64,000 nt of DNA from the NCBI GenBank assembly GCA_045614025.1, contig JAZLCE010000015.1, forward strand, positions 1-64,000, written 5' to 3'. A program made the position numbers and the translations under genes. The DNA comes from RGIG4140 sp045614025. Lineage in GTDB: Bacteria > Pseudomonadota > Alphaproteobacteria > CAAHEQ01 > UBA3637. The stretch's first letter is position 1. Each line of letters begins with the position of its first letter. Under the pieces are notes generated by a model. That model worked only from the letters and a program-made list of their open reading frames with translations, was not told the DNA's origin and did no database searches. Positions 52,922-61,904 of the stretch are shown in pieces.

Positions 52922-54268
52922 TTATTTTTCTTGATAAACAGCAATCGCTTTTAAAATATCAATTGCTCTATCTAATTGATAATCTTCTTTTTTATCAGAA
53001 TCTTCCTCTGCACTATCTGATTTTTCAACAAGATTCTTATTTTCATCTTCTTTTTTGGCAACGTGTTTTTTCTCTTCAGCAGCTAAAGCCCCATGCAAAT
53101 CCCGTTCACCAAAACCTTCTAAAACTGGTTCAGTTTCCAACTTCGCTCTTGGAACAACAATATCTGGCTCAATTCCTTTTGCTTGAATTGAACGACCTGA
53201 TGGCGTATAATAACGCGCAATTGTCATTTTTAAACCACCAAAACCTCGAATTGGCTTAATTGTTTGAACAGAACCTTTTCCAAATGATCTTAATCCAACA
53301 ATAACAGCTCGTTTATGATCTTGCAACGCACCGGCAACAATTTCAGAAGCTGATGCCGATCCTTCATTAATCAAAACAACCAATGGCTTTCCATTTGTCA
53401 TATCTGGTGTTTTTGAAGAGACTCTTGTTGTTTCTTCTGGCAATCTTGATCTTGTTGAAACAATTTCCCCTTGGGCTAAAAAGGTATCAACAACACCAAT
53501 GGCTGCGTCTAACAGCCCCCCAGGATTATTTCTAACATCAATGACAAATCCTTTTAACTTTTCTTCACCAATTTCTTTTGTTAAATTTTGAACAGCTTCT
53601 TGAGTATTCTCAACTGTTTTTTCGCTAAATGATGAAATACGAATATATCCAACATCCCCTTTTGCTTCATATTTAACAGGCTTTTGCTTAATAATATCAC
53701 GCGTTAATGTTAAATCAAAAGGTTCTTGTTTTTCACGAGAAATTTTAACTTTAACTTCTGTTCCAGGAGCTCCACGCAATTTTTTAACAGCTTCTTGAAG
53801 CGTTAACCCTGAAACAGATTCTCCATCAATATGAGTGATATAATCCCCTGCTTGAATACCTGCCTTAAATGCTGGTGTATCATCAATTGGTGAAACAACA
53901 CGAACCAACCCATTTTTAGATGTCACTTCCATTCCAAGCCCACCAAATTCTCCCTTTGTTTGAGCTTCTAAATCATCAAAATCATCTTGATTCATAAAAG
54001 AAGAATGGGGATCTAAATCTGAAAGCATTCCATTAATGGCACTTTCAATCAATTTTTTATCTTCTGGTTCGTCAATATATTCTTTTTTAATTTCTTTATA
54101 AACCAAACCAAATAATTCCATTAAAAGATATGGATCATATTGTTCTTTAACCGTTTCTTCAGGTGCTTTCACTTGAGGAGCTTCTTCTTTGTTTAAATCT
54201 GTGGCATAACTTATTTCGCTCGTTAACATAAAAAGACTTAAAACAAATCCAAATAATGTATATCTCAT
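52922..54268 (-). CDS. ctpA: C-terminal processing protease (S41), CtpA
   Basis: A 448-residue exported protease. Signal peptide 1-22 (cleavage after SYA). A PDZ domain lies at about 108-190 (GLGMEVTSKNG to VKVKISREK). The S41 domain has VIDVRNNPGG, the catalytic serine in NEGSASASE (Ser306) and Lys331 in SFGKGSVQT, a Ser-Lys dyad 25 residues apart as in Prc. The acidic tail (about 385-440) is unlike the core. CtpA trims envelope proteins and peptidoglycan hydrolases; its neighbour EnvC regulates such hydrolases. Confidence 0.95.
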   Translation of the reverse strand: MRYTLFGFVLSLFMLTSEISYATDLNKEEAPQVKAPEETVKEQYDPYLLMELFGLVYKEIKKEYIDEPEDKKLIESAINGMLSDLDPHSSFMNQDDFDDLEAQTKGEFGGLGMEVTSKNGLVRVVSPIDDTPAFKAGIQAGDYITHIDGESVSGLTLQEAVKKLRGAPGTEVKVKISREKQEPFDLTLTRDIIKQKPVKYEAKGDVGYIRISSFSEKTVENTQEAVQNLTKEIGEEKLKGFVIDVRNNPGGLLDAAIGVVDTFLAQGEIVSTRSRLPEETTRVSSKTPDMTNGKPLVVLINEGSASASEIVAGALQDHKRAVIVGLRSFGKGSVQTIKPIRGFGGLKMTIARYYTPSGRSIQAKGIEPDIVVPRAKLETEPVLEGFGERDLHGALAAEEKKHVAKKEDENKNLVEKSDSAEEDSDKKEDYQLDRAIDILKAIAVYQEK

Positions 54269-54283
54269 ATTTTTCTCCCTCTT

Positions 54284-55489
54284 TTAGTGTTGAAACCAAG
54301 GTTTTGGATCAATTGCTTGTCCATCTTTTCTGATTTCAATATATAAATTCAATCGTTCAGAACCCATTTTACCCACAGGCTCCCCTTCAATCACATCTTG
54401 CCCTGCTCCCACATTAATATCATCCAAACCGGCCAACAACAACAAATAGCCATCTTTGCAATCAATAATCAGCATTTTTCCATAACTTTTAAATGGCCCA
54501 GCAAACAAAACAGCCCCACTAATCGGTGAACGCAAAGTTGTTCCGGCTCGTGTTTGAATTGTTAGCCCTTTAGAATGCATACCTTTTACTGTTGAATCAC
54601 CAAAATTTTCAACAACTCTGCCAACAACAGGATAAGATAATTTTCCTCTTAGACGTTCAAAAGATTGTCCTTTATTTGATGAAAATGGGTTCAAAGTTGG
54701 CTGAACAATCTCTTGTTCTTGAGCTAATTCTTGCTCTTTTTCTTTTCTTAACCGTTCTTCTTCTAAACGACGCAATCTTTCTTGTTCAATTTTTTGCAAT
54801 AATTCTTTTAAATCATTCGCTTGGTTGGCAAGAGCAACTATTTTTTTACCAGATTTTTGATGAGAGGCATCATATTGAGCCTGCAATCTTAATTTTCTGG
54901 AAATTAATCCATTCATTTGATTGGTGCGCTCATTTAATTTTTCCATCGTTTCTTTTACGCGTCTAATTTGCGTTTGAATCTCAACTTTAGTTTCTTCAAG
55001 CTTTTGCATATCCGATAAAACCTCTTGAGTCATTCTTCTTGCAATTGGAACTGAAGAATTAAGCATCAAGCGACTTCTTAAAATATGAGATGGCGCTTGT
55101 TTTTCCAAAAAGATTTGTTCCCGTGGACGCAAGGCTAAAGATTGCAATGCTGTTACTAAATGAACGGTTCTTGCCTTTGATTTTGAAAGCTTTTCTAATA
55201 AAGAAGCCTCTTCTGTGCGCAGTTCTTCTAACTTTCGATCTAAATGAAGTAAATGATCTTCTTTTTCTTGAACTGCTTTTGCTGAACGCACCATTTGGCG
55301 CTGAACAGATCGAATTTCATCAGCTAATTTATCTGATTTTCTTTGAGATTCTAATTGAACTTTTCTTTCTGCTTGTAATTCACGTTCAATTTTAATTAAA
55401 TCATCCTTTGTTGGCTCCGATAAAGCCGAAAAAGAAATGAATGACAAACACACAAAACTCATTAAAAAAAAGAGATTATTTTTTTTCAT
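54284..55489 (-). CDS. envC: EnvC-like amidase activator with degenerate LytM domain
   Basis: A 401-residue periplasmic protein. Signal peptide 1-24. Two long coiled-coil stretches (about 25-120 and 165-250), the second ending in a Glu/Arg-rich segment. The C-terminal M23/LytM domain (about 285-400) starts KLSYPVVGRVVENFGD and ends YIEIRKDGQAIDPKPWF. The zinc ligands of active LytM enzymes (HxxxD and HxH) are missing (HSKGL, LNLYIEIR), so like E. coli EnvC it should activate AmiA/AmiB amidases and not cut itself. It is first in envC-ctpA-rppH. Confidence 0.92.
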   Translation of the reverse strand: MKKNNLFFLMSFVCLSFISFSALSEPTKDDLIKIERELQAERKVQLESQRKSDKLADEIRSVQRQMVRSAKAVQEKEDHLLHLDRKLEELRTEEASLLEKLSKSKARTVHLVTALQSLALRPREQIFLEKQAPSHILRSRLMLNSSVPIARRMTQEVLSDMQKLEETKVEIQTQIRRVKETMEKLNERTNQMNGLISRKLRLQAQYDASHQKSGKKIVALANQANDLKELLQKIEQERLRRLEEERLRKEKEQELAQEQEIVQPTLNPFSSNKGQSFERLRGKLSYPVVGRVVENFGDSTVKGMHSKGLTIQTRAGTTLRSPISGAVLFAGPFKSYGKMLIIDCKDGYLLLLAGLDDINVGAGQDVIEGEPVGKMGSERLNLYIEIRKDGQAIDPKPWFQH

Positions 55490-55524
55490 GCCCCTAAACT
55501 TTATTTAAATTTTAATGATAATGA

Positions 55525-55553
55525 AGTTTAAACTCTTTTTTTTGCTTTGACAA
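55525..55553 (-). promoter_or_regulatory. Promoter of envC-ctpA-rppH
   Basis: On the minus strand TTGTCA, a 17-base spacer and TAAACT, about 36 bases before the ATG. The rest of 55490-55721 is A/T-rich without a gene. Confidence 0.6.
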
Positions 55554-55721
55554 GAACTATTTTTTATTTTTTTAGTTTTGTTTTAATCCTTCAAAACAAC
55601 TCAAGTTTTTTCATCTAAATCCTTGTTTTAAAACATCAGCAATCAAGCGATATCTCATTTTTTGCCTTTTATATCGGCTTTAGGTAAAAAAAACAACTTC
55701 TTCGATAAAAAAAACAGAAGA

Positions 55722-56381
55722 TTAAAAAGCGTCAGCAGGAATATCCATATAATTTAAATCATTATTTTGATATTCACTTCCTGAAGGCATCCCATTCCCA
55801 ATGAAAACTCTGTTTTGATTTTCTGTTATATAAGAAGAAAACTCTTGATTTACAACCTCTTCTTCATCAGAAAACCAATTACTAAAAAATCCCTTTTCTT
55901 CAGATGGTTCAGAAAAGAAACCTCCCTCTTTTTGCGCATTCTCGCTGTCTCTAAAAGCATCAAAAGGAATAACCGAACCATTTACCTCTTGATGTTCACT
56001 ATAAGAACCTTGCTCTTTATCAAGCACACCAAAGAAAGGACGTTCCCTATCCGATGAGAGCTCATTAACAGCACATATATCCCCTCGTTTTGACCAATCT
56101 TCAAGACGATCATCTACCATATAAAATTTCAATTCACATTCATGAAAATACCGATAAGACCAATCTTTTTCAATTTCTTGTTTATGATAAATTAAAATTT
56201 GCTTATTTTCATCTAAGCGTTCAATTTTTGTTGGTGCTCCAAAATTTTCATACACGTCAGCAGCTGTTTGTCCAATATAAATCGTTGAACGAGGCTCTGT
56301 TGTATGCACATATTCTTGAAAAGAGCAACCCGTTGTTAACAATAATGTTGTTACAAAAGAAAGCAAAAGATTTTTTTTCAT
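55722..56381 (-). CDS. Lipoprotein with BamE-like N-terminal domain and acidic tail
   Basis: A 219-residue lipoprotein with lipobox TTGC (Cys19). Residues about 33-110 resemble the BamE/SmpA fold: IYIGQTAADVYENFGAPTKIERL, then a strand-rich HECELKFYMVDDRLEDW with two cysteines, similar in layout to the small lipoprotein at 39464-39802. The remaining 110 residues are acidic and low in complexity (GGFFSEPSEEKGFFSNWFSDEEE) with no known fold. Divergent from queA with separate promoters. Function unknown; outer-membrane assembly is only suggested by the fold. Confidence 0.7.
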   Translation of the reverse strand: MKKNLLLSFVTTLLLTTGCSFQEYVHTTEPRSTIYIGQTAADVYENFGAPTKIERLDENKQILIYHKQEIEKDWSYRYFHECELKFYMVDDRLEDWSKRGDICAVNELSSDRERPFFGVLDKEQGSYSEHQEVNGSVIPFDAFRDSENAQKEGGFFSEPSEEKGFFSNWFSDEEEVVNQEFSSYITENQNRVFIGNGMPSGSEYQNNDLNYMDIPADAF

Positions 56382-56419
56382 GGTCCGTTCCCCGTCCTTT
56401 ATTAAAATTCTTTATCTTG

Positions 56420-56448
56420 ACGTTAACATAGTTTTACCCCTCTGTCAA
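56420..56448 (-). promoter_or_regulatory. Promoter of the lipoprotein at 55722
   Basis: On the minus strand a perfect TTGACA, a 17-base spacer ending TGT, and TAACGT, a weak -10 helped by the extended TGn. Confidence 0.5.
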
Positions 56449-56460
56449 TAAAAAATAAAC

Positions 56461-56489
56461 TTGACATTTTTACTTAAAAAACATATAAT
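56461..56489 (+). promoter_or_regulatory. Consensus sigma-70 promoter of queA
   Basis: TTGACA, 17 bases, TATAAT: both boxes are perfect matches. The predicted leader is about 25 bases with AAGG before the ATG. Confidence 0.92.
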
Positions 56490-56519
56490 TCAAACCACAA
56501 AAAACTTAAGGTAATCAAG

Positions 56520-57557
56520 ATGAAAACTGAAATTTTTACATTCGACATGCCCGCTGACTTAATCGCAAATGAACCAGCAAATCCACGGGATAGTTCCAAA
56601 TTATTACACCTAAATGAAAAAGGTGAAATTTCGCATTATCAGGTTAAAGATTTAGCAACTCTTTTAAAAAAAGGAGATATCCTTGTTTTTAATGACACAA
56701 AAGTAATCCCTGCCCGCCTATTTGGAACAAGAGGACAAGCGCATGTTGAAGTTACCTTATTTAAACAAATAGATTTAAACACTTGGGAAGCTTTAATTAA
56801 AAATTCAAGACGTTTAAAAATCAATGATCAAATCCTTTTTAAAGAAAATTTTTATGCAACCGTTCTTGAAAAAAAAGAAGATGGCCCCGTTTTAATTCAA
56901 TTTAATAAATCTGGGGCAACACTCATGGCCATGTTGCATGAAACAGGCATTATGCCCCTTCCCCCTTATATCAAACGGGAAAAATGCGGTCGAGAATCAG
57001 ATAAAGCCAATTATCAAACTATTTATGCCAAACATGAAGGCGCTGTTGCCGCACCAACAGCTGGGCTTCACTTTACTGATACTCTTTTTAAAGAATTGGA
57101 AGAAAAAGGCATTGAAAAACTTTTTGTCACCCTTCACGTAGGTGGCGGAACCTTTTTACCTGTTAAAGTTGATGATACAGATAATCACAAAATGCATGCT
57201 GAATTTGGGGTTTTAACAAAAGAAACTGCAGATAAACTTAATCAAGCTAAAAAAGAAGGTCGAAGAATCATTTCTGTTGGAACAACTTCTTTAAGATTAT
57301 TAGAATCAGCTGCTGATGAAAATGGCATCTTGCATCCATTTGAGAAAGACACATCTATTTTTATCACCCCTGGATATAAATTTAAAGTTATTGACGCCAT
57401 GTTTACAAATTTTCATCTTTCAGGTTCAACTTTGTTTATGCTTGTTTGTGCTTTTGCTGGAATTGATGTGATGAAACAAACATACAAACTGGCTATCGAT
57501 AAAAAATATCGTTTCTTCTCATATGGTGATGCTTGTTTTCTTGAAAAACAAAAATAA
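56520..57557 (+). CDS. queA: S-adenosylmethionine:tRNA ribosyltransferase-isomerase
   Basis: A 345-residue enzyme of normal QueA length. Signatures: FDMPADLIANEPANPRDSSKLL at the start, DILVFNDTKVIPARLFG, GAVAAPTAGLHFT, LHVGGGTFLPVK and FHLSGSTLFMLVCAFAG. It adds the ribosyl part of AdoMet to preQ1 at position 34 of GUN tRNAs, the penultimate step of queuosine. No other queuosine gene is next to it. The gene stops 1 base before the end of the convergent DUF805 gene. Confidence 0.97.
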   Translation: MKTEIFTFDMPADLIANEPANPRDSSKLLHLNEKGEISHYQVKDLATLLKKGDILVFNDTKVIPARLFGTRGQAHVEVTLFKQIDLNTWEALIKNSRRLKINDQILFKENFYATVLEKKEDGPVLIQFNKSGATLMAMLHETGIMPLPPYIKREKCGRESDKANYQTIYAKHEGAVAAPTAGLHFTDTLFKELEEKGIEKLFVTLHVGGGTFLPVKVDDTDNHKMHAEFGVLTKETADKLNQAKKEGRRIISVGTTSLRLLESAADENGILHPFEKDTSIFITPGYKFKVIDAMFTNFHLSGSTLFMLVCAFAGIDVMKQTYKLAIDKKYRFFSYGDACFLEKQK

Positions 57558-57558
57558 C

Positions 57559-58194
57559 TTATTTTAATCTTTGATAATCATTTATTAAATTATCAATTTC
57601 TTTTATTTCTTCAGTAGTTAATGCTGTTTCTTGCGGTAACACTTCAACTTGACTTAACAATAAGCCGAGAAGATAAACAAAAAACATAAAAATTGAAATA
57701 AAGCAAATAAGCATGATTCCATGTCGAATTGGATGAGAGGCTTGATTATCATATTTATTCATCCCTTTTTGAGAGGGCATAAAAAATAAAAAAACAGGGT
57801 AAAGTATCATTAAAAAGCTTAAAATCGAAATAGTTCCCACCATTAAATCTGAACCATTAAAAAATAAAACGCCACAAACAAACAAAAGCGATCCAATCAA
57901 AACCGAAACTGGCAAAACAAATCCTCTTTTCCCTATATCATGAAGGCGACGCACCATAGAAGATATAACGGGTGGAAACATAAAAGCAACATAATATAAC
58001 AGATAAATATACCCATCAAACCGTTCAACAAAAGCGCTTAATCCAATGAAAATTAATATAACTGAAAATTGAAACAAGAAAAAACTTTTTCTTTGCTCTC
58101 TTCCTCCAAAATGGGCATATTTTTTTAATCCATTGAAAAAAAAGTCTAACTTAAACAATTCAACAAGAAAAGTTAACATAAAATTCTTTTGCAT
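57559..58194 (-). CDS. DUF805 membrane protein
   Basis: A 211-residue protein with four or five membrane segments. DUF805 marks: FFNGLKKYAHFGGREQRKSFF near residue 20, SMVRRLHDIGKRGFVLP after the second segment, and GMNKYDN after the fourth (family GxNxYG/D). The family occurs widely in bacteria, sometimes in prophages, with no settled function. I start at 58194 because GGAG lies 7 bases before that ATG; an in-frame ATG at 58200 abuts the ribosome-binding site. The acidic C-terminal tail is cytoplasmic or periplasmic, not determined. Confidence 0.85.
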   Translation of the reverse strand: MQKNFMLTFLVELFKLDFFFNGLKKYAHFGGREQRKSFFLFQFSVILIFIGLSAFVERFDGYIYLLYYVAFMFPPVISSMVRRLHDIGKRGFVLPVSVLIGSLLFVCGVLFFNGSDLMVGTISILSFLMILYPVFLFFMPSQKGMNKYDNQASHPIRHGIMLICFISIFMFFVYLLGLLLSQVEVLPQETALTTEEIKEIDNLINDYQRLK

Positions 58195-58215
58195 AAGCAT
58201 TCTCCTTTTAAAAGA

Positions 58216-58244
58216 ACTTTATAATAAAACAACTTTTTTTTCAA
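58216..58244 (-). promoter_or_regulatory. Candidate promoter of the DUF805 gene
   Basis: On the minus strand TTGAAA, a 17-base spacer and TAAAGT, some 20 bases before the ATG. Confidence 0.4.
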
Positions 58245-58393
58245 GAAAATAAACTAATAACCCATTTTTTCATGTTTTAAATCCATAAAACTCATCAACA
58301 TATCCCCACCCTAGCTTTTTTACCCATGATTTTTCATTTTTAATATTTCTTAATTGTTTTTTGGCTAGATTTTCAAATATTTTTAAAAAGAAG

Positions 58394-58422
58394 TTTACTT
58401 TAATCTATTTTTATGATAAAAT
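58394..58422 (+). promoter_or_regulatory. Promoter of the first giant LRR gene
   Basis: TTTACT, a 17-base spacer and TAAAAT with extended TGA, about 34 bases before the ATG. 58245-58393 holds no gene. Confidence 0.6.
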
Positions 58423-58456
58423 ATAAAAACTTTTTTCATTTTTGGAGTTTTTTATT

Positions 58457-61400
58457 ATGCAGGCACAAAAAGAGCCAAAATCTTATCAGATCATGTCAAC
58501 AAAAGACGTGGCGGATATGTATAAAAAAACACTAAAAAATGCACAAGATAAAGCTGAATTTTTTTATAGTATTTATCAAAATAAAATTTATCAACCTCAT
58601 CATAAAGATCAAGTTATTCGTTTTTTAAAGCAAATCATTATTTTAAGCGACAGATATAACTTAAACGAAACTGAATACCTTTTTAAAATTATTAATGCAC
58701 CTAATGCAAATGATGCCAAACAAATTCTTGTTGATTTAAAAAATAATGCAATCGAAACATTCAAGAATTTTAGTGCACTTGAAGAAATTGGTCGTATTCG
58801 AAGAACCTTATATGGCATTAAATTTCCAAAAATCTTTGAAAATAGATCTCGCATTTATTTAAAGACAAAGCCAATTTTATCTGAAACGGAATTAATGCAA
58901 GATATTGTTGATTATCTAAATTATCCACTTTTAAAAAATGAAAAATTTTCTTTTTCAATTGAAACAAAACATTCAGAAGAAATAAATTGCATTAAAAAAG
59001 AAAAAAAAGTTAAACGGATTTGGCTCAAACAAAAACAAGATATGAAGCCTGTTGCAAAATTAAAGCAATATGAACTTGAATGCTCCCATTTTTTAAAAAT
59101 TCTTCAAGAAAACGAAGATCTTAAAAAAATATTTTTCAGATTTATCACGAAAATTCCAAATTCAACTAATTTATCTCTTTATTTTTCAAAATTTAAGAAA
59201 AAGAAAAATTTTCCGCCCTTTCGTCTGGACCCAATTTTTTTAAGACATTTAAAATCTTATCAACTAAAAGAAGAAAGCCATTTAGTTGCCGCACTACAAA
59301 ATATTATTCAAAAAATTCATCTTTTTCACACAAATTTGCATGAAATGTTGATTAAACCACTTTCTGATTCAGAAAATGAAGCAGGCATTGATACAATTAT
59401 CTTATCAACACTTCCTCGCGATATCTCTTCGATGTCAACATTTGTTCAATGGGAAAGCTGCATGACAAATGGAGGACTTTATTTCCAAGATGTTATGATG
59501 CAAATTGGAACTGGGTCTATTATTGCTTATGGTGTAAACAGTCAAAATCCAGAAAAAAAACTGGCTCGTATTTTGTTAAAACCATTTGAAACAGCAAAAA
59601 CACTTCGCCAACGCCTTCATTATTTAGAAAATATTGATACAGAATTTAGCTTCCCTGACATTTCTTTGAATAAAACGCTTCTTTATGATTATGAAGATAT
59701 GAATCAAGCCAAAAGAAAATTTTTGGAAGAAGAAACAAAATATTTAGATGAAGAGGACTTAAATCTCGATCCCACGCATGTTGAACGAATTTATAAAATA
59801 GATAAAGTATACGGCCTTCAAAATATTGCATTCAAAGAAATTTTAGAATCTTTTATCGCTGATCATTTAAATACAAATACCGTTCCAGGAACCTATATGG
59901 TAGTTGATTCAATGTATTTAGATAATTTACACCAAAGTTATCAAATTTATGATCGATTTGATAAAGATAACTTAATTAAATATTTAATTTATAATAAAAT
60001 ACCATATCATTTTGACACAAATGGCGTTATTCATACAGCCCATCTTAATATAACGGATATTCCAAATCTTCATTTACGCCCTCTTAATTTAAAAACATTA
60101 ACATTAAATGGGAATATGATTGATAAAGATTTTAAAGAAATCACTGTTGATCGCCTTTTTATTGAACAAGCATCTACTTTAAAAAGTAGAATCTTCCCAA
60201 ATCATATTCATATTAATAACGGACTCTTTTTTGAAAATTCAAATAAACAATTTGACATGCCGTTTGGCATATCGGCCCCAATTGTTGCCGCAAGTGGAAC
60301 AAAATTAACCAGTATTGCTCCTGACCTTCAAACAGAAGAATTGCTAATCCCTAACACTTCTGTTTCTTCACTGCCTGTAATAAAGCTAAATACTTTGGAT
60401 ATTTCTGAATGCAAAAGAATTAAAAGATTACCAGATGGCATCATTATCACCCAAAAACTTGATGCTTCCAATAGCAATATACAAAGCATTCCAGCCCTTT
60501 CAACTGCATATATCAACTTAAATAGAACTAAAAATTTAACAGAACTTCCTGAAGGAATTAAGTTTTCTAAATTTTCAGCTATTCATTCAGCTCTTACTTC
60601 ATTACCAAAAAATTTAAATGGAGCTACGTTTAATGCATCATTTTCTAATATCATTGAAATTCCAGAAAACACAAAATTTCAAGAAATGATTTTAGACAAA
60701 ACCCCTCTTCAATATATTCATCCGAATATTCAAATCAAATCTCTTTCAATTAATAACACTTTGGTTAAATCTTTACCAAGTGGATTAAGATTTTACAAGC
60801 TTTCAGCTGAAAACTGCCAAAACTTAACTGAACTTCCTAATGATATCATTATTGAAGGAACACTTAATCTTTCAAATTCTGGCATTAAAAAACTCCCGCC
60901 ATTAAAGACTCAACACATCCATTTAACAAGATGTAAAGATATTGAATGTTTATCAGAACATACAGAATTTCAAAATCTTTTTGCTTCCCAATCTGGGCTC
61001 AAAGAATTGCCAATGAATTTAAAGGCAAATATTATACTTTGTCCTCAATCAGATTTACAAGCCATTCCTGCTTATTTAACGGCTGGGTCTCTAGATGCAA
61101 GACACACCCCTTTAAAAACAATTGGCGATGGAGTTGTTATTGGAACGCTCAATATTTCACACACACCAATACAACAAATCAATCCAACTCTTAAAGTTCA
61201 AAATTTAGAGGCAGTGAATTGCCAAAATCTTACTAAATTGACTATTGACAATCAGAAAGCAAACAAAATAAATTTAATGGGAAGTGCTATTAAAGAAATT
61301 TATAATATCGAAACAAATATCTTAAATATCACCAGCTGCCAACAGATAAATCATTTGAATAATACTGTGAAATTCAACGATTTATTTGCTGAAAAATCAA

Positions 61401-61828
61401 ATCTTCTCACTCTTCCCGATAATTTATGTTGCGCAAACATTATTATATCACATTGTCCAATTAAAAAATTACCCAATAATATAACTGTTTCCAAGCTTAT
61501 AGCCGAATATACAGGTCTTAAAGAACTGCCTTTAACTCTTTGTGCGCAAGAATTAAATATTAATAATACAGAAATAACGATTATACCTGAAAATATTCAA
61601 GTTAAACGTCTTTCAATAGAAAACACAAGCATTCAAACGCTCAATTATTCTCCTCATTTCGAAGAAATTATTGTTAATCAACCCATTAAATACATTCATC
61701 CTGCTATTCCAAATGAAATGATTGTTGGTTTATCGCTTTCTCAAATTAAACAAGGAAAACATAATTTCAAACAAAGAAATAAAAGTAAACGTTTAAAAAA
61801 GCAACAAATCGAAAATCAGTATGAATAA
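58457..61828 (+). CDS. Giant protein: W-E-x-C-M domain plus LPX-like leucine-rich repeats (copy 1)
   Basis: A 1123-residue protein that I cannot assign to a named family. I start at 58457 (MQAQKEPKSY), 9 bases after GGAG; the in-frame TTG at 58442 precedes that site. Residues 1-310 are helical, Lys/Phe/Ile-rich. A block at about 315-377 has LSTLPRDI, W332-E-S-C-M, QIGTGSIIAY and ARILLKPF. A second block has DKVYGLQN near 455. From about 525 to 1095 run some 25 irregular repeats of about 20 residues with L-x-x-L-P, N and I-P steps, like bacterial LPX leucine-rich repeats. No signal peptide or membrane segment. The C-terminus is basic. A tandem paralog follows. Confidence 0.8.
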   Translation: MQAQKEPKSYQIMSTKDVADMYKKTLKNAQDKAEFFYSIYQNKIYQPHHKDQVIRFLKQIIILSDRYNLNETEYLFKIINAPNANDAKQILVDLKNNAIETFKNFSALEEIGRIRRTLYGIKFPKIFENRSRIYLKTKPILSETELMQDIVDYLNYPLLKNEKFSFSIETKHSEEINCIKKEKKVKRIWLKQKQDMKPVAKLKQYELECSHFLKILQENEDLKKIFFRFITKIPNSTNLSLYFSKFKKKKNFPPFRLDPIFLRHLKSYQLKEESHLVAALQNIIQKIHLFHTNLHEMLIKPLSDSENEAGIDTIILSTLPRDISSMSTFVQWESCMTNGGLYFQDVMMQIGTGSIIAYGVNSQNPEKKLARILLKPFETAKTLRQRLHYLENIDTEFSFPDISLNKTLLYDYEDMNQAKRKFLEEETKYLDEEDLNLDPTHVERIYKIDKVYGLQNIAFKEILESFIADHLNTNTVPGTYMVVDSMYLDNLHQSYQIYDRFDKDNLIKYLIYNKIPYHFDTNGVIHTAHLNITDIPNLHLRPLNLKTLTLNGNMIDKDFKEITVDRLFIEQASTLKSRIFPNHIHINNGLFFENSNKQFDMPFGISAPIVAASGTKLTSIAPDLQTEELLIPNTSVSSLPVIKLNTLDISECKRIKRLPDGIIITQKLDASNSNIQSIPALSTAYINLNRTKNLTELPEGIKFSKFSAIHSALTSLPKNLNGATFNASFSNIIEIPENTKFQEMILDKTPLQYIHPNIQIKSLSINNTLVKSLPSGLRFYKLSAENCQNLTELPNDIIIEGTLNLSNSGIKKLPPLKTQHIHLTRCKDIECLSEHTEFQNLFASQSGLKELPMNLKANIILCPQSDLQAIPAYLTAGSLDARHTPLKTIGDGVVIGTLNISHTPIQQINPTLKVQNLEAVNCQNLTKLTIDNQKANKINLMGSAIKEIYNIETNILNITSCQQINHLNNTVKFNDLFAEKSNLLTLPDNLCCANIIISHCPIKKLPNNITVSKLIAEYTGLKELPLTLCAQELNINNTEITIIPENIQVKRLSIENTSIQTLNYSPHFEEIIVNQPIKYIHPAIPNEMIVGLSLSQIKQGKHNFKQRNKSKRLKKQQIENQYE

Positions 61829-61870
61829 TTTTTGATAAATATATTGAATTTTTCATCAAAAAATGATACT

Positions 61871-61900
61871 TTGCTGGCCAAAATAAAAAAATATTATAAA
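61871..61900 (+). promoter_or_regulatory. Possible promoter of the second giant gene (leaderless?)
   Basis: TTGCTG, an 18-base spacer and TATAAA. Transcription would begin at or within a few bases of the ATG at 61905, and no ribosome-binding site is visible there, so a leaderless message is possible. Readthrough from copy 1 is the alternative. Confidence 0.3.
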
Positions 61901-61904
61901 AGCT

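Noticed and set aside
58457..61828. CRISPR-like or tandem DNA repeats under the leucine-rich repeats
   Set aside because: The repeats are protein-level and irregular; the DNA shows no regularly spaced identical units.
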